Assembly (NCBI RefSeq): GCF_030247195.1
Contig: NC_080671.1
Coordinates: 34,198,343 to 34,262,342 of the forward strand
DNA from: Topomyia yanbarensis
Taxonomy: Eukaryota > Arthropoda > Insecta > Diptera > Culicidae
DNA length: 64,000 nucleotides
Reading direction: 5' to 3'
In this document: in pieces, positions 33,538 through 46,349 of the stretch
How positions within the stretch are numbered: the first letter of the stretch is position 1
Layout: the number at the start of each line of letters is the position of its first letter
The notes under the pieces: generated by a model
What the model saw: the letters and a program-made list of their open reading frames with translations, nothing else
Databases searched by the model: none
Told to the model about the DNA's origin: nothing
Program-made: the position numbers and the translations under genes

Positions 33538-34839
33538 CTAGCAAATGCGAATTGTCGGCCCTTTCGTTTGACTTTTTCCATCAAATTTTTGCACAGCCTC
33601 CTTGATCACTTTCCACGCCGCAGAACCTCGAACTTCATCTCGCTGACAACAGTCTTCCGCGTCTTCTTGAGGTTCCACTTGACGATTGCATAATATTTTT
33701 CTATTGGTAGGGGCTCTAGCGTATTGAGAGCGTTCATGTCGTTGGGCACCACTTGGACGTTGTTCGCGGCGCACCACTCCAACATATCCATATTCCGCAG
33801 TGGCAAGGTCTCAAATCCGGTCGCAACAGAACGGAACAATTATGTTGCTTGAGGAAAGACAACAGACGTTTTTTCAGGTAGTACTCCTACACATAAATTT
33901 CGTGGTTGACGGTTTCGTTTACGTAGTTGAAGTCGCTTTTACACGAGAGATTTCTTAGCGAAATTCGACAGCTTAATGTGTTAGAAAATCTCTGCCACCT
34001 TTCCCTCTCTGGTAATATTCCTGTGTAGGAAGCTGTTTGAAGTCTGCCTTGACGAAGGTTTCGTCATCCTGTACCACGCAATCAAACTTCGTTAGCATCT
34101 TCATGTACAGCTTCCGCGATCGTTCTCTGGTCGAGTTTTTTTCGCTTATCGTCATTATATGGAGTCACCACCTTCTTGCAAGTCGATAATCCGGCTCGAT
34201 ATTTAGCTCGATGCACGGTAGTAGACGACACTCGAAGCTTGCATACACGACATCTCGGACGGAAAGGTTGAAGCTCCGTTTGAAAAGACTGTTCGTAGTT
34301 TTTGCGGCTTCCAATTTCTAATAGTTCATTTATTTGGTTTTTGACGTAAGTGCCATTTCCTTATTTAAGACCACATCTAAAGGGGGAAAACTGATCGAAA
34401 TGGTGAGTGAAGATCAAATGTGTAGGATGCGGTTGTGTATGATCTCGCTTTATAGGCAGGGGTACGATCACCGTCGCGATAATCATACGTTCTTTCTGTG
34501 ATGTAATCATATACCAGGGATAGCATAAGGGTTAGTGTAGTCTCGAAGGTTGCGGGTTCGAATCTCGCCTCTGGGGAATTTTGTCACATAATTGCTTTAG
34601 CTTCACTTTCCATTTCGATCAGTTTTACCCGTTGAATACCACCAAAAAAGTTCCGATTTTCGGTTTCCCGTCGATCCAGTCTTCCTGGCTGTCAGCAAAC
34701 GCTCTCCGAAAACTTTTATTACGTTGTTAACAGTTGATTTAGACACATTAAATTTCGCCAACTTGGCGTGCGAGTAGTACGGATTTTCGCGATGCGCGAG
34801 CAAAATTTTGCTCCGTTGCTCCTCTTGCTTCAATGCCAT
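33538..34839 (-). pseudogene. Broken mariner (ITmD37E-type) transposase
   Basis: The minus-strand pieces line up along a mosquito-type IS630/Tc1/mariner transposase. From the ATG at 34839 there is an HTH region (MALKQEEQRSKILLAHREN, VSKSTVNNVIK). A second HTH-like part follows (SVRDVVCKLRVSSTTVHRAK near 34240). Then comes the first catalytic Asp block (VVQDDETFVKADFKQLP, 34040-34080). The block of the second Asp (PDLATA near 33805) is out of frame. The Glu block (LEPLPIEKYYAIVKWNLKKTR near 33690) and a C-terminus ending at 33538 complete it. The Asp-to-Glu distance is about 36-37 residues, which fits ITmD37E. Frameshifts and about 270 bp of foreign sequence (34330-34600) disrupt it. Confidence 0.75.
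34514..34575 (+). repeat. tRNA-like (SINE-type) fragment inside the mariner relic
   Basis: GCGGGTTCGAATCTCGC (34550-34566) forms a five-pair T-arm with one G-U pair and contains a near-consensus polymerase III B box. CCAGGGA and CCTCTGG at the ends can form most of an acceptor stem, but there is no room for an anticodon arm. It is probably the head of a different tRNA-derived SINE or a tRNA pseudogene inserted in the transposase. Confidence 0.3.
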
Positions 34840-35633
34840 TTTCACACCTGAAGAGCAAATGTCAAAATCAAACAGTACGCATGATGCTACACACAAACAT
34901 CTTTAAAATGTGGAGTGTGCAGCACGACGAAAAAAATGCGTTAATTTGAAGTCGACTGAACGCAGCTCTCCAAAATTGTAATACGTGGCTGAGCATTAGG
35001 ACATTGCAAAAAAGCACCCTGTTTTAATGCTCACCCTTTATATTGCGACAAACGTCAAAGTAAGCTCAGATGCCAAATTTCGCATCATTTGAACAATGTT
35101 TTACCCCCGCCCACTTCGATTGCATATTTTTCCATTAGCACTAAGCCGAAAAAGGGAAAAACGCATTAAATTCTATAGCTTTTGAACTAGCTCTTAGAAA
35201 ATCATAGTTCTAAGATTTTTTTTTTCAAGTCTTTAGTAGTTGATTTCAAATATGTCCGATCCTTAAAGGTTATTGTTTTGGTACATTTTCGTCCCCTAAA
35301 TCCACCATTTTTATAATTTTTTTTTCTGAATGCTACAAATCGTTCCTTATTGGCTTTTTTCTAATGTGAAAAAATCAGGAATCAAATAGGACCATTGCGC
35401 CCTTAGTCAGAATATGAAAAGTTGGGATCCTAAGACATTTCGTTCTTTATATTATATGTAATCAGTTTCACATTCCCTATACTGTATCTTTATTATTCTT
35501 CAATCAATTTCCATAAATTGTGCTTCACTAGACGTAAATAATTCTCGGGAATAGAATCGGTTATCGTTATCCGTAAAACTTTTTTGGCATTCAGTTACGA
35601 TGCCACATTTTTCACATAAATAGATAGATTATA
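34840..35633. other. Mariner 5' flank and unassigned sequence
   Basis: This is about 800 bp upstream (in transposase orientation) of the mariner start. I could not define its terminal inverted repeat. No gene was seen. Confidence 0.4.
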
Positions 35634-35879
35634 TGGTCGGTGTTATGTCAGACCAGACTAAGTCGCAAAACATCAAAAAAATGAGATAATGATAGCACTG
35701 GAGAATTCTTCAGCTACATTCCACTTTTATCAGATTTGAAATATGAAACAATAAACAAGAATAATGGCAAAAATTATTTTCCAATTATAATGTGAAGGAT
35801 GCTGAGATTCAAACTTTAAACACGTTTTTCTCGAAATCAATTCATTGTCACTTAGTCCGGTCTGACCTAACACCGACCA
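35634..35879. mobile_element. TA-flanked MITE with about 33-bp inverted repeats
   Basis: The left end TGGTCGGTGTTATGTCAGAC and right end GTCTGACCTAACACCGACCA are inverted copies, and the match continues into ACTAAGTC / ACTTAGTC. TA lies directly outside both ends (35632-35633 and 35880-35881). At 246 bp and non-coding, it is a Tc1/mariner-type MITE. Confidence 0.75.
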
Positions 35880-36359
35880 TATCAACTTCGTTCAATAAAA
35901 AATAACATTTATTGCACTACTTCTACTATAAAAATGCTCAGGTAGCACATGGAAGAAGTTTCATTTTAATAAAAGTACATTCAAGTATTTAATGGAAAAA
36001 TGTGGTATCTAGACCAAATGTCAAACTAATGTTTCTGAACTGTATCGATAATGAATCTACTTTCATTTTTTTCTGAGAATCTCCCACGTTCAATAAGGTA
36101 TGTTTCATGAAAATCATTGAAGATATATTCATGAGAAAGTGAGAGAGGCAGTCGTTTTTTCGCCAAAAACATGCGAAAAATTATTCATGCCAAACGGCGA
36201 AGCGTACAGCGATAATGTCTTCCGGGATGTTTTATGATGTGCAGTGAGATATTTGCTACAATTTTTTTCGTAGCATGAAAAGCAAGATGTTGAGAATTGA
36301 AGTACTTGTTTTTGCGAACATCTTTACTGAGGACCAAAAATCTCTATTTTTAATACACT
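35880..36359. other. No supported gene
   Basis: This is about 480 bp of AT-rich sequence without recognisable features. Confidence 0.4.
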
Positions 36360-37560
36360 CTAAGTAATATACCTTTATTTGTGAATGACTCCTTAAAAAC
36401 TTATTTTCAACATAACTTCTTAAATATCGTAGATAAAGCTACGAAGCTTATCAGATCTTGCATCTTAGAAGTTATTGGGTAATTTTGGTGAATTTAGCAA
36501 AAAATTAAAAGTATGAACATTGGAACGGACAAAAACGGGTGGCCAGCACTAGTTGCAATTAGAAATGTTACATCAACACTATAAAACTCAATAGACTTTA
36601 CCACTCTTGTTATCTCCAGTAGACTTATAGATGATTTGAAAAAAACTATTGTTTTTAAACAATGTCCAATAACTTTGAAAATATTCGAGATACAAAAAAT
36701 GGTGTGTTAATAAAAAAAATGTGTATTTTGACGATGGGAATAACTTCCTAGAATATATGAAACCCGTAGGAATGACAATTGAAAAGATATTTAAAAAAAA
36801 TTCTGGGGTCATCCAAATATGACGAGTTATAACATCTTAGGCATTTAAAGAAGACACTTCGTGTATTCAGCAAAAATATTCACAATCTCCACAACTTTTC
36901 CAAAGGTGTTAGCTAATTTTTTCATCAAAAAAATTATTTCGCGAATCTCACTTTTAGGAGGATTGATCATGAAAATCAAAGCAGCAAATGATAAACCTAA
37001 CCTTGAGTAGTCCGAAAATATGATTGATGTAAACTTAGCCGTTTCCACGTGAACAATCAATCACCATTTGAAACACTTTTTTCAAGAATTGCCAAAATAT
37101 TTTGAAAATAGATGAGATAAGCCATTGCTTTAATATAGAATGTTTTCCATTTTGATAATTCAAACTTTTTTGCGGAACATACCGACCTAGTTAAAATGAT
37201 TTTGAAAATGTTAAATTATGAGTTGCCTTTATAGGGATCATCCACAAACAATCAGCAATATCGTTGAAGATATTATTTGTGTCTTCAGCAAAGTTGTTGG
37301 CAAAAACTTGTTAGGCATCTTTGCCGAAGATATAATTTTAACATATGCACTTGTAAGAAAGTTTGTAGTGGTCATTCATCATTAAAATAACAACAGCATA
37401 TGAAAGAGCTTGGAATGTCCGAAAATTTCTCCGCACACGTCCTTGACCCAAATTTAACGATTTAGGCGTAATTAATATATCGCACGATCTTGGCAAGAAA
37501 AACACTGTGCATTCCACTTCTTTTGATAGTTCGGATATTTTAAGTTTGAAAACATATTTT
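36360..37560. repeat. Dispersed non-coding repeat related to 59200-59560
   Basis: Blocks such as ATCCACAAACAA, TCTTCAGCAAAGTT, GCCGAAGATATAATTT and CCAAATTTAACGATTTAGGC (37230-37470) are matched in order by diverged blocks at 59210-59470. A section at 36840-37070 carries the same phrases again (TTCAGCAAAAATATT, GTAGTCCGAAAATATGATTG, TTAGCCGTTTCCACGTGAAC). It is an old interspersed repeat with internal repetition and no coding capacity. Confidence 0.5.
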
Positions 37561-37903
37561 ACAAATCAGGGAAGAATTAAACGAATTTTTTTTTTGTGGA
37601 AGTGAGAAAGGATTGCAATTGATACGTGGATTTATTCGTGCAGGGTGCATTGTATAGGAAGACGATTTTAGATATACATGGTATTCTTGTAACAAGCCGA
37701 TGGCTACACGGTAGAGCTATTACCTTCCATCTCCAGGGCTAAATATATTTACGTCTATGGGTGTAATCAATATATGTATAATTAAATGCAGAAAAAAAAC
37801 CCCAAAAACTGCAGGCCAGTGGCCCAAACTTCTTTGTTAAAAATGTTTGCGCGTGGACTGCTAGTTCACAAATGTTTACACTTATTTAACAGGAAAATGT
37901 ATC

Positions 37904-37933
37904 AGCAACACGAATATTCATATTCGTGTTGCT
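37904..37933. repeat. 13-bp perfect hairpin
   Basis: AGCAACACGAATA, then TTCA, then TATTCGTGTTGCT form a perfect stem with a 4-base loop. It is isolated in AT-rich DNA with no adjacent gene, so a terminator or structural-RNA role cannot be argued. Confidence 0.6.
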
Positions 37934-40000
37934 AATACAATCGAAAGCTTTCTAGTTAATGTGAACATAATACTTGGGGGCTATTTGCTTCCAACCTCTC
38001 ATTATAACAGTAAGAATAAATGCACTACGTGTACAGCAAAAATTCAAAACAAATTTATCCGCAGCACACATTACCAAAATGAACCGAAAACAATGAACGT
38101 TTATTCTTATTTCTACTGAAGGTATCGGTTGGTGCGAGATGCAAAAGTTTTAAGCTGTTCCACCCGCTGTGAAACATACCAGCAGTTTACATTAGGTGTT
38201 CAATATTTTCGATAATCTTTTCGTGGAATATTCATTCAAAGAAAATAATGCGTGGTAATTACATGTATCCTGATTGATCATGTAAATAATGGTGTACTGT
38301 TTTATGTGGAAAGTTCGTTGCATTCACCAAGACGACCTGAAACATTACATTGAGCAAAAAGCCGTTCAAAACTGTTCGAAAACACAATCGTATTAATACT
38401 ACACGATCTTTCAGCGCTCACCACCGTAGATTCTATTAAATAATTCACAACGCAGTACGGATAAGTGGATATGTTTAAATATAAGATTTGGATAGATTTT
38501 TTCGGGTGTTGATAGCGGCAGTCGTATAAAGAAAATGCTGTTGATCCGCGCCATTCTATTTTATTAAATCCTGGCTTAATGTTCCTCACACTCAGAGCAC
38601 TCTGTGTACCTATGAAAACCAGATAACTACGTGTCAAAACACAAAAGACCTGGGCTCGAAAATTACATCAACTTCAAGTTGATTCAATTCTATACTTGAT
38701 GTTTATACATACTCTAGCTATGAAATTACTTAGTATCCAGGAAAAATATTTGACCAAATTGTGTAATATAGTTGTCTGAAGATAAACATTATGAAAAAAG
38801 ACGTTACATGCATCTTCTCAACTGTTCCTGTTACTAGGGATATCTGATACATACAACATTACTGGGCAGGTACTGAGTTGAACCCCAAGGTACCTTTTAC
38901 ATAATCAATCTGATCAAATACCTGAAATTGGTATTTTACCAATAGGGATTATTTGTAATTTCAAGAATTTTCATGCCTTAAATCATGAGTTCCGCAATAG
39001 TCGAAAGTAGTTTTGGGGGCCAAGAATATTTGACTGGCCGAAAATAAAACTCGCAAGGATAGAACACGATTCGTAAAACTCACTTTAAATATATTAGAAT
39101 CTCAACTGCAAATCTCGGAAAGGATAAAATAATTGGATAAAATTCGTATGCTGGAGCTACCGTATATCGCGATACTTTTGAGATAAAAAGTTGGCAAACC
39201 AACACTTCTTAGTAAGAATCGGATGTTTCTTTGGGGTTTTCATAATGAAGATTTTTTTTACAGATTTTTATGCTTGATGTGTAAATCCGTATTTTTCAAT
39301 CTAATATATTTGAAGTGGGTTTTGCGAAGCATTTTTTGATATTGATTCTGATACTGGTTTAGCTCCAGTCTCGGTGTATCTCCGGAACGAGAATTCCGAA
39401 CGAACGATAAATATATAGAGGATATATTAGTATAGCAATCAATTGAAAGAACGACAATACCCTTAAATTCCATTGGTCATATCGACACTCCTCTCTATTT
39501 ACGTCTATGCAAATATACATCTTAAAATATTTGTCTGTCTCTTTTGCGACTTGCATTCTCTCTCCGTCCCTATCAGTTTAAGGGGTTAGAAAGCACATGT
39601 GATCTAAGCTTTTACTTTTTTGGATGTTTGAATTTTTCGTAGCACTTTGAAGCTAAATTAGTAATAATGATAATTTTATTATTATTATTATTATTTTGGC
39701 TCCCGCGGAGAATGATGCGAAGAGGGACTGTGCGAAATTTTAAAGCGGTTGATCCAGTAGATTTTGAGTAGTAGATAGCATTTTTCCGAGGTACCCCCGG
39801 AGATTCACCTAAAAACAAACAAAAAAAACAGTTGTTTCACCCTAAATATCTTACACCGCCCCTCCCTCCGCCCCTTAAGGTTTTTAAAGCTTGATACGCC
39901 TATTAAAAACTATTAAAAACTAAAACAAACTTTTTGCGAAAGCATACGAGATATAACGTTTTTGGACACCTGTTTGTACGGTGCAACGTCATGATCACCA
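37934..40000. other. No supported gene
   Basis: This is about 2.1 kb of AT-rich DNA. It includes an ATT trinucleotide run at about 39673-39695. No domain-bearing frame was found. Confidence 0.45.
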
Positions 40001-40130
40001 GAAATCTTATGGAAACTTCTGAAAAGCTTGCGGAAATCTTCTGAAATTTTTTTAAAATCTTTCAAAGTATACACAAATCTTCCGAAATCTTCTGTAATAT
40101 TCTGAAGTTTTCTGAATGATCTGTAGTTCT
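40001..40130. repeat. Degenerate left edge of the 10-bp satellite
   Basis: Diverged units (GAAATCTTATG, GAAACTTCTG, GAAATCTTCC) precede the clean array. Decay toward array edges is expected when unequal exchange homogenises the centre. Confidence 0.8.
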
Positions 40131-43100
40131 GCTGAAATCTTCTGAAATCTTCTGATATCTTCTGAAATCTTCTGAAATCTTCTGAAATCTTCTGAAATCT
40201 TCTGACATCTTCTGAAATCTTCTGAAATCTTCTGAAATTTTCTGAAATCTTCTGAAATCATTTGAAATCTGCTGAAATCTTCTGAAATCTTCTGAAATCT
40301 TCTGAAATCTTCTGAAATCTTCTGAAATCTTCTGAAATCTTCTGAAATCTTCTGAAATCTTCTGAAATCTTCTGAAATCTTCTGAAATCTTCTGAAATCT
40401 TCTGAAATCTTCTGAAATCTTCTGAAATCTTCTGAAATCTTCTGAAATCTTCTGATATCTTCTGAAATCTTCTGAAATCTTCTGAAATCTTCTGAAATCT
40501 TCTGACATCTTCTGAAATCTTCTGAAATCTTCTGAAATCTTCTGAAATCTTCTGAAATCATTTGAAATCTGCTGAAATCTTCTGAAATCTTCTGAAATCT
40601 TCTGAAATCTTCTGAAATCTTCTGAAATCTTCTGAAATCTTCTGAAATCTTCTGAAATCTTCTGAAATCTTCTGAAATCTTCTGAAATCTTCTGAAATCT
40701 TCTGAAATCTTCTGAAATCTTCTGAAATCTTCTGAAATCTTCTGAAATCTTCTGAAATCTTCTGAAATCTTCTGAAATCTTCTGAAATCTTCTGAAATCT
40801 TCTGAAATCTTCTGAAATCTTCTGAAATCTACTGAAATCTTCTGAAATCTTCTGAAATCTTCTGAAATCTTCTGAAATCTTCTGAAATCTTCTGAAATCT
40901 TCTGAAATCTTCTGAAATCTTCTGAAATCTTCTGAAATCTTCTGAAATCTTCTGAAATCTTCTGAAATCTTCTGAAATCTTCTGAAATCTTCTGAAATCT
41001 TCTGAAATCTTCTGAAATCTTCTGAAATCTTCTGAAATCTTCTGAAATCTTCTGAAATCTTCTGAAATCTTCTGAAATCTTCTGAAATCTTCTGAAATCT
41101 TCTGAAATCTTCTGAAATCTTCTGAAATCTTCTGAAATCTTCTGAAATCTTCTGAAATCTTCTGAAATCTTCTGAAATCTTCTGAAATCTTCTGAAATCT
41201 TCTGAAATCTTCTGAAATCTTCTGAAATCTTCTGAAATCTTCTGAAATCTTCTGAAATCTTCTGAAATCTTCTGAAATCTTCTGAAATCTTCTGAAATCT
41301 TCTGAAATCTTCTGAAATCTTCTGAAATCTTCTGAAATCTTCTGAAATCTTCTGAAATCTTCTGAAATCTTCTGAAATCTTCTGAAATCTTCTGAAATCT
41401 TCTGAAATCTTCTGAAATCTTCTGAAATCTTCTGAAATCTTCTGAAATCTTCTGAAATCTTCTGAAATCTTCTGAAATCTTCTGAAATCTTCTGAAATCT
41501 TCTGAAATCTTCTGAAATCTTCTGAAATCTTCTGAAATCTTCTGAAATCTTCTGAAATCTTCTGAAATCTTCTGATATCTTCTGAAATCTTCTGAAATCT
41601 TCTGAAATCTTCTGAAATCTTCTGAAATCTTCTGAAATCTTTTGAAATCTTCTGAAATCTTCTGAAATCTTCTGAAATCTTCTGAAATCTTCTGAAATCT
41701 TCTGAAATCTTCTGAAATCTTCTGAAATCTTCTGAAATCTTCTGAAATCTTCTGAAATCTTCTGAAATCTTCTGAAATCTTCTGAAATCTTCTGAAATCT
41801 TCTGAAATCTTCTGAAATCTTCTGAAATCTTCTGAAATCTTCTGAAATCTTCTGAAATCTTCTGAAATCTTCTGAAATCTTCTGTAATCTTCTGAAATCT
41901 TCTGAAATCTTCTGAAATCTTCTGAAATCTTCTGAAATCTTCTGAAATCTTCTGAAATCTTCTGAAATCTTCTGAAATCTTCTGAAATCTTCTGAAATCT
42001 TCTGAAATCTTCTGAAATCTTCTGAAATCTTCTGAAATCTTCTAAAATCTTCAGAAATCTTCTGAAATCTTCTGAAATATTCTGAAATCTTCTGAAATCT
42101 TTTGAAATATTCTGAAATCTTCTAAAATCTTCTGAAATCTTCTGAAATATTCTGAAATCTTCTGAAATCTTTTGAAATCTTCTGAAATCTTCTGAAATCT
42201 TCTGAAATCTTCTGAAATCTTCTGAAATCTTCTGAAATCTACTGAAATCTTCTGAAATCTTCTGAAATCTTCTGAAATCTTCTGAAATCTTCTGAAATCT
42301 TCTGAAATCTTCTGAAATCTTCTGAAATCTTCTGAAATCTTCTGAAATCTTCTGAAATCTTCTGAAATCTTCTGAAATCTTCTGAAATCTTCTGAAATCT
42401 TCTGAAATCTTCTGAAATCTTCTGAAATCTTCTGAAATCTTCTGAAATCTTCTGAAATCTTCTGAAATCTTCTGAAATCTTCTGAAATCTTCTGAAATCT
42501 TCTGAAATCTTCTGAAATCTACTGAAATCTTCTGAAATCTTCTGAAATCTTCTGAAATCTTCTGAAATCTTCTGAAATCTTCTGAAATCTTCTGAAATCT
42601 TCTGAAATCTTCTGAAATCTTCTGAAATCTTCTGAAATCTTCTGAAATCTTCTGAAATCTTCTGAAATCTTCTGAAATCTTCTGAAATCTTCTGAAATCT
42701 TCTGAAATCTTCTGAAATCTTCTGAAATCTTCTGAAATCTTCTGAAATCTTCTGAAATCTTCTGAAATCTTCTGAAATCTTCTGAAATCTTCTGAAATCT
42801 TCTGAAATCTTCTGAAATCTTCTGAAATCTTCTGAAATCTTCTGAAATCTTCTGAAATCTTCTGAAATCTTCTGAAATCTTCTGAAATCTTCTGAAATCT
42901 TCTGAAATCTTCTGAAATCTTCTGAAATCTTCTGAAATCTTCTGAAATCTTCTGAAATCTTCTGAAATCTTCTGAAATCTTCTGAAATCTTCTGAAATCT
43001 TCTGAAATCTTCTGAAATCTTCTGAAATCTTCTGAAATCTTCTGAAATCTTCTGAAATCTTCTGAAATCTTCTGAAATCTTCTGAAATCTTCTGAAATCT

Positions 43101-46100
43101 TCTGAAATCTTCTGAAATCTGAAATCTTCTGAAATCTTCTGAAATCTTCTGAAATCTTCTGAAATCTTCTGAAATCTTCTGAAATCTTCTGAAATCTTCT
43201 GAAATCTTCTGAAATCTTCTGAAATCTGAAATCTTCTGAAATCTTCTGAAATCTTCTGAAATCTTCTGAAATCTTCTGAAATCTTCTGAAATCTTCTGAA
43301 ATCTTCTGAAATCTTCTGAAATCTTCTGAAATCTTCTGAAATCTTCTGAAATCTTCTGAAATCTTCTGAAATCTTCTGAAATCTTCTGAAATCTTCTGAA
43401 ATCTTCTGAAATCTTCTGAAATCTTCTGAAATCTTCTGAAATCTTCTGAAATCTTCTGAAATCTTCTGAAATCTTCTGAAATCTTCTGAAATCTTCTGAA
43501 ATCTTCTGAAATCTTCTGAAATCTTCTGAAATCTTCTGAAATCTTCTGAAATCTTCTGAAATCTTCTGAAATCTTCTGAAATCTTCTGAAATCTTCTGAA
43601 ATCTTCTGAAATCTTCTGAAATCTTCTGAAATCTTCTGAAATCTTCTGAAATCTTCTGAAATCTTCTGAAATCTTCTGAAATCTTCTGAAATCTTCTGAA
43701 ATCTTCTGAAATCTTCTGAAATCTTCTGAAATCTTCTGAAATCTTCTGAAATCTTCTGAAATCTTCTGAAATCTTCTGAAATCTTCTGAAATCTTCTGAA
43801 ATCTTCTGAAATCTTCTGAAATCTTCTGAAATCTTCTGAAATCTTCTGAAATCTTCTGAAATCTTCTGAAATCTTCTGAAATCTTCTGAAATCTTCTGAA
43901 ATCTTCTGAAATCTTCTGAAATCTTCTGAAATCTTCTGAAATCTTCTGAAATCTTCTGAAATCTTCTGAAATCTTCTGAAATCTTCTGAAATCTTCTGAA
44001 ATCTTCTGAAATCTTCTGAAATCTTCTGAAATCTTCTGAAATCTTCTGAAATCTTCTGAAATCTTCTGAAATCTTCTGAAATCTTCTGAAATCTTCTGAA
44101 ATCTTCTGAAATCTTCTGAAATCTTCTGAAATCTTCTGAAATCTTCTGAAATCTTCTGAAATCTTCTGAAATCTTCTGAAATCTTCTGAAATCTTCTGAA
44201 ATCTTCTGAAATCTTCTGAAATCTTCTGAAATCTTCTGAAATCTTCTGAAATCTTCTGAAATCTTCTGAAATCTTCTGAAATCTTCTGAAATCTTCTGAA
44301 ATCTTCTGAAATCTTCTGAAATCTTCTGAAATCTTCTGAAATCTTCTGAAATCTTCTGAAATCTTCTGAAATCTTCTGAAATCTTCTGAAATCTTCTGAA
44401 ATCTTCTGAAATCTTCTGAAATCTTCTGAAATCTTCTGAAATCTTCTGAAATCTTCTGAAATCTTCTGAAATCTTCTGAAATCTTCTGAAATCTTCTGAA
44501 ATCTTCTGAAATCTTCTGAAATCTTCTGAAATCTTCTGAAATCTTCTGAAATCTTCTGAAATCTTCTGAAATCTTCTGAAATCTTCTGAAATCTTCTGAA
44601 ATCTTCTGAAATCTTCTGAAATCTTCTGAAATCTTCTGAAATCTTCTGAAATCTTCTGAAATCTTCTGAAATCTTCTGAAATCTTCTGAAATCTTCTGAA
44701 ATCTTCTGAAATCTTCTGAAATCTTCTGAAATCTTCTGAAATCTTCTGAAATCTTCTGAAATCTTCTGAAATCTTCTGAAATCTTCTGAAATCTTCTGAA
44801 ATCTTCTGAAATCTTCTGAAATCTTCTGAAATCTTCTGAAATCTTCTGAAATCTTCTGAAATCTTCTGAAATCTTCTGAAATCTTCTGAAATCTTCTGAA
44901 ATCTTCTGAAATCTTCTGAAATCTTCTGAAATCTTCTGAAATCTTCTGAAATCTTCTGAAATCTTCTGAAATCTTCTGAAATCTTCTGAAATCTTCTGAA
45001 ATCTTCTGAAATCTTCTGAAATCTTCTGAAATCTTCTGAAATCTTCTGAAATCTTCTGAAATCTTCTGAAATCTTCTGAAATCTTCTGAAATCTTCTGAA
45101 ATCTTCTGAAATCTTCTGAAATCTTCTGAAATCTTCTGAAATCTTCTGAAATCTTCTGAAATCTTCTGAAATCTTCTGAAATCTTCTGAAATCTTCTGAA
45201 ATCTTCTGAAATCTTCTGAAATCTTCTGAAATCTTCTGAAATCTTCTGAAATCTTCTGAAATCTTCTGAAATCTTCTGAAATCTTCTGAAATCTTCTGAA
45301 ATCTTCTGAAATCTTCTGAAATCTTCTGAAATCTTCTGAAATCTTCTGAAATCTTCTGAAATCTTCTGAAATCTTCTGAAATCTTCTGAAATCTTCTGAA
45401 ATCTTCTGAAATCTTCTGAAATCTTCTGAAATCTTCTGAAATCTTCTGAAATCTTCTGAAATCTTCTGAAATCTTCTGAAATCTTCTGAAATCTTCTGAA
45501 ATCTTCTGAAATCTTCTGAAATCTTCTGAAATCTTCTGAAATCTTCTGAAATCTTCTGAAATCTTCTGAAATCTTCTGAAATCTTCTGAAATCTTCTGAA
45601 ATCTTCTGAAATCTTCTGAAATCTTCTGAAATCTTCTGAAATCTTCTGAAATCTTCTGAAATCTTCTGAAATCTTCTGAAATCTTCTGAAATCTTCTGAA
45701 ATCTTCTGAAATCTTCTGAAATCTTCTGAAATCTTCTGAAATCTTCTGAAATCTTCTGAAATCTTCTGAAATCTTCTGAAATCTTCTGAAATCTTCTGAA
45801 ATCTTCTGAAATCTTCTGAAATCTTCTGAAATCTTCTGAAATCTTCTGAAATCTTCTGAAATCTTCTGAAATCTTCTGAAATCTTCTGAAATCTTCTGAA
45901 ATCTTCTGAAATCTTCTGAAATCTTCTGAAATCTTCTGAAATCTTCTGAAATCTTCTGAAATCTTCTGAAATCTTCTGAAATCTTCTGAAATCTTCTGAA
46001 ATCTTCTGAAATCTTCTGAAATCTTCTGAAATCTTCTGAAATCTTCTGAAATCTTCTGAAATCTTCTGAAATCTTCTGAAATCTTCTGAAATCTTCTGAA

Positions 46101-46349
46101 ATCTTCTGAAATCTTCTGAAATCTTCTGAAATCTTCTGAAATCTTCTGAAATCTTCTGAAATCTTCTGAAATCTTCTGAAATCTTCTGAAATCTTCTGAA
46201 ATCTTCTGAAATCTTCTGAAATCTGCTGAAATCTTCTGAAATCTTCTGAAATCTTCTGAAATCTTCTGAAATCTCCTGAAATCTTCTGAAATCTTCTGAA
46301 ATCTTCTGAAATCTTCCGAAATCTTCTGAAATCTTCTGAAATCTTCTGC
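40131..46349. repeat. 10-bp satellite TCTGAAATCT, about 620 copies
   Basis: This is a 6.2-kb head-to-tail run of TCTGAAATCT. Rare variants include TCTGATATCT, TCTGACATCT, ACTGAAATCT and GCTGAAATCT, and two 4-bp losses lie near 43120 and 43226. Variants at 40151, 40201 and 40251-40280 recur exactly 300 bp later at 40451, 40501 and 40551-40580, showing a 30-unit block duplication. From about 43230 to 46220 no variant is seen. The minus strand lacks stops in all three frames because a 10-bp period gives the same decapeptide (KISEDFRRFQ) in each. The 1300-1370-codon frames are therefore not evidence of a gene. Confidence 0.97.

Noticed and set aside
40131..46349. CRISPR-like array
   Set aside because: The repeats are contiguous 10-mers with no spacers, and the genome is clearly eukaryotic.
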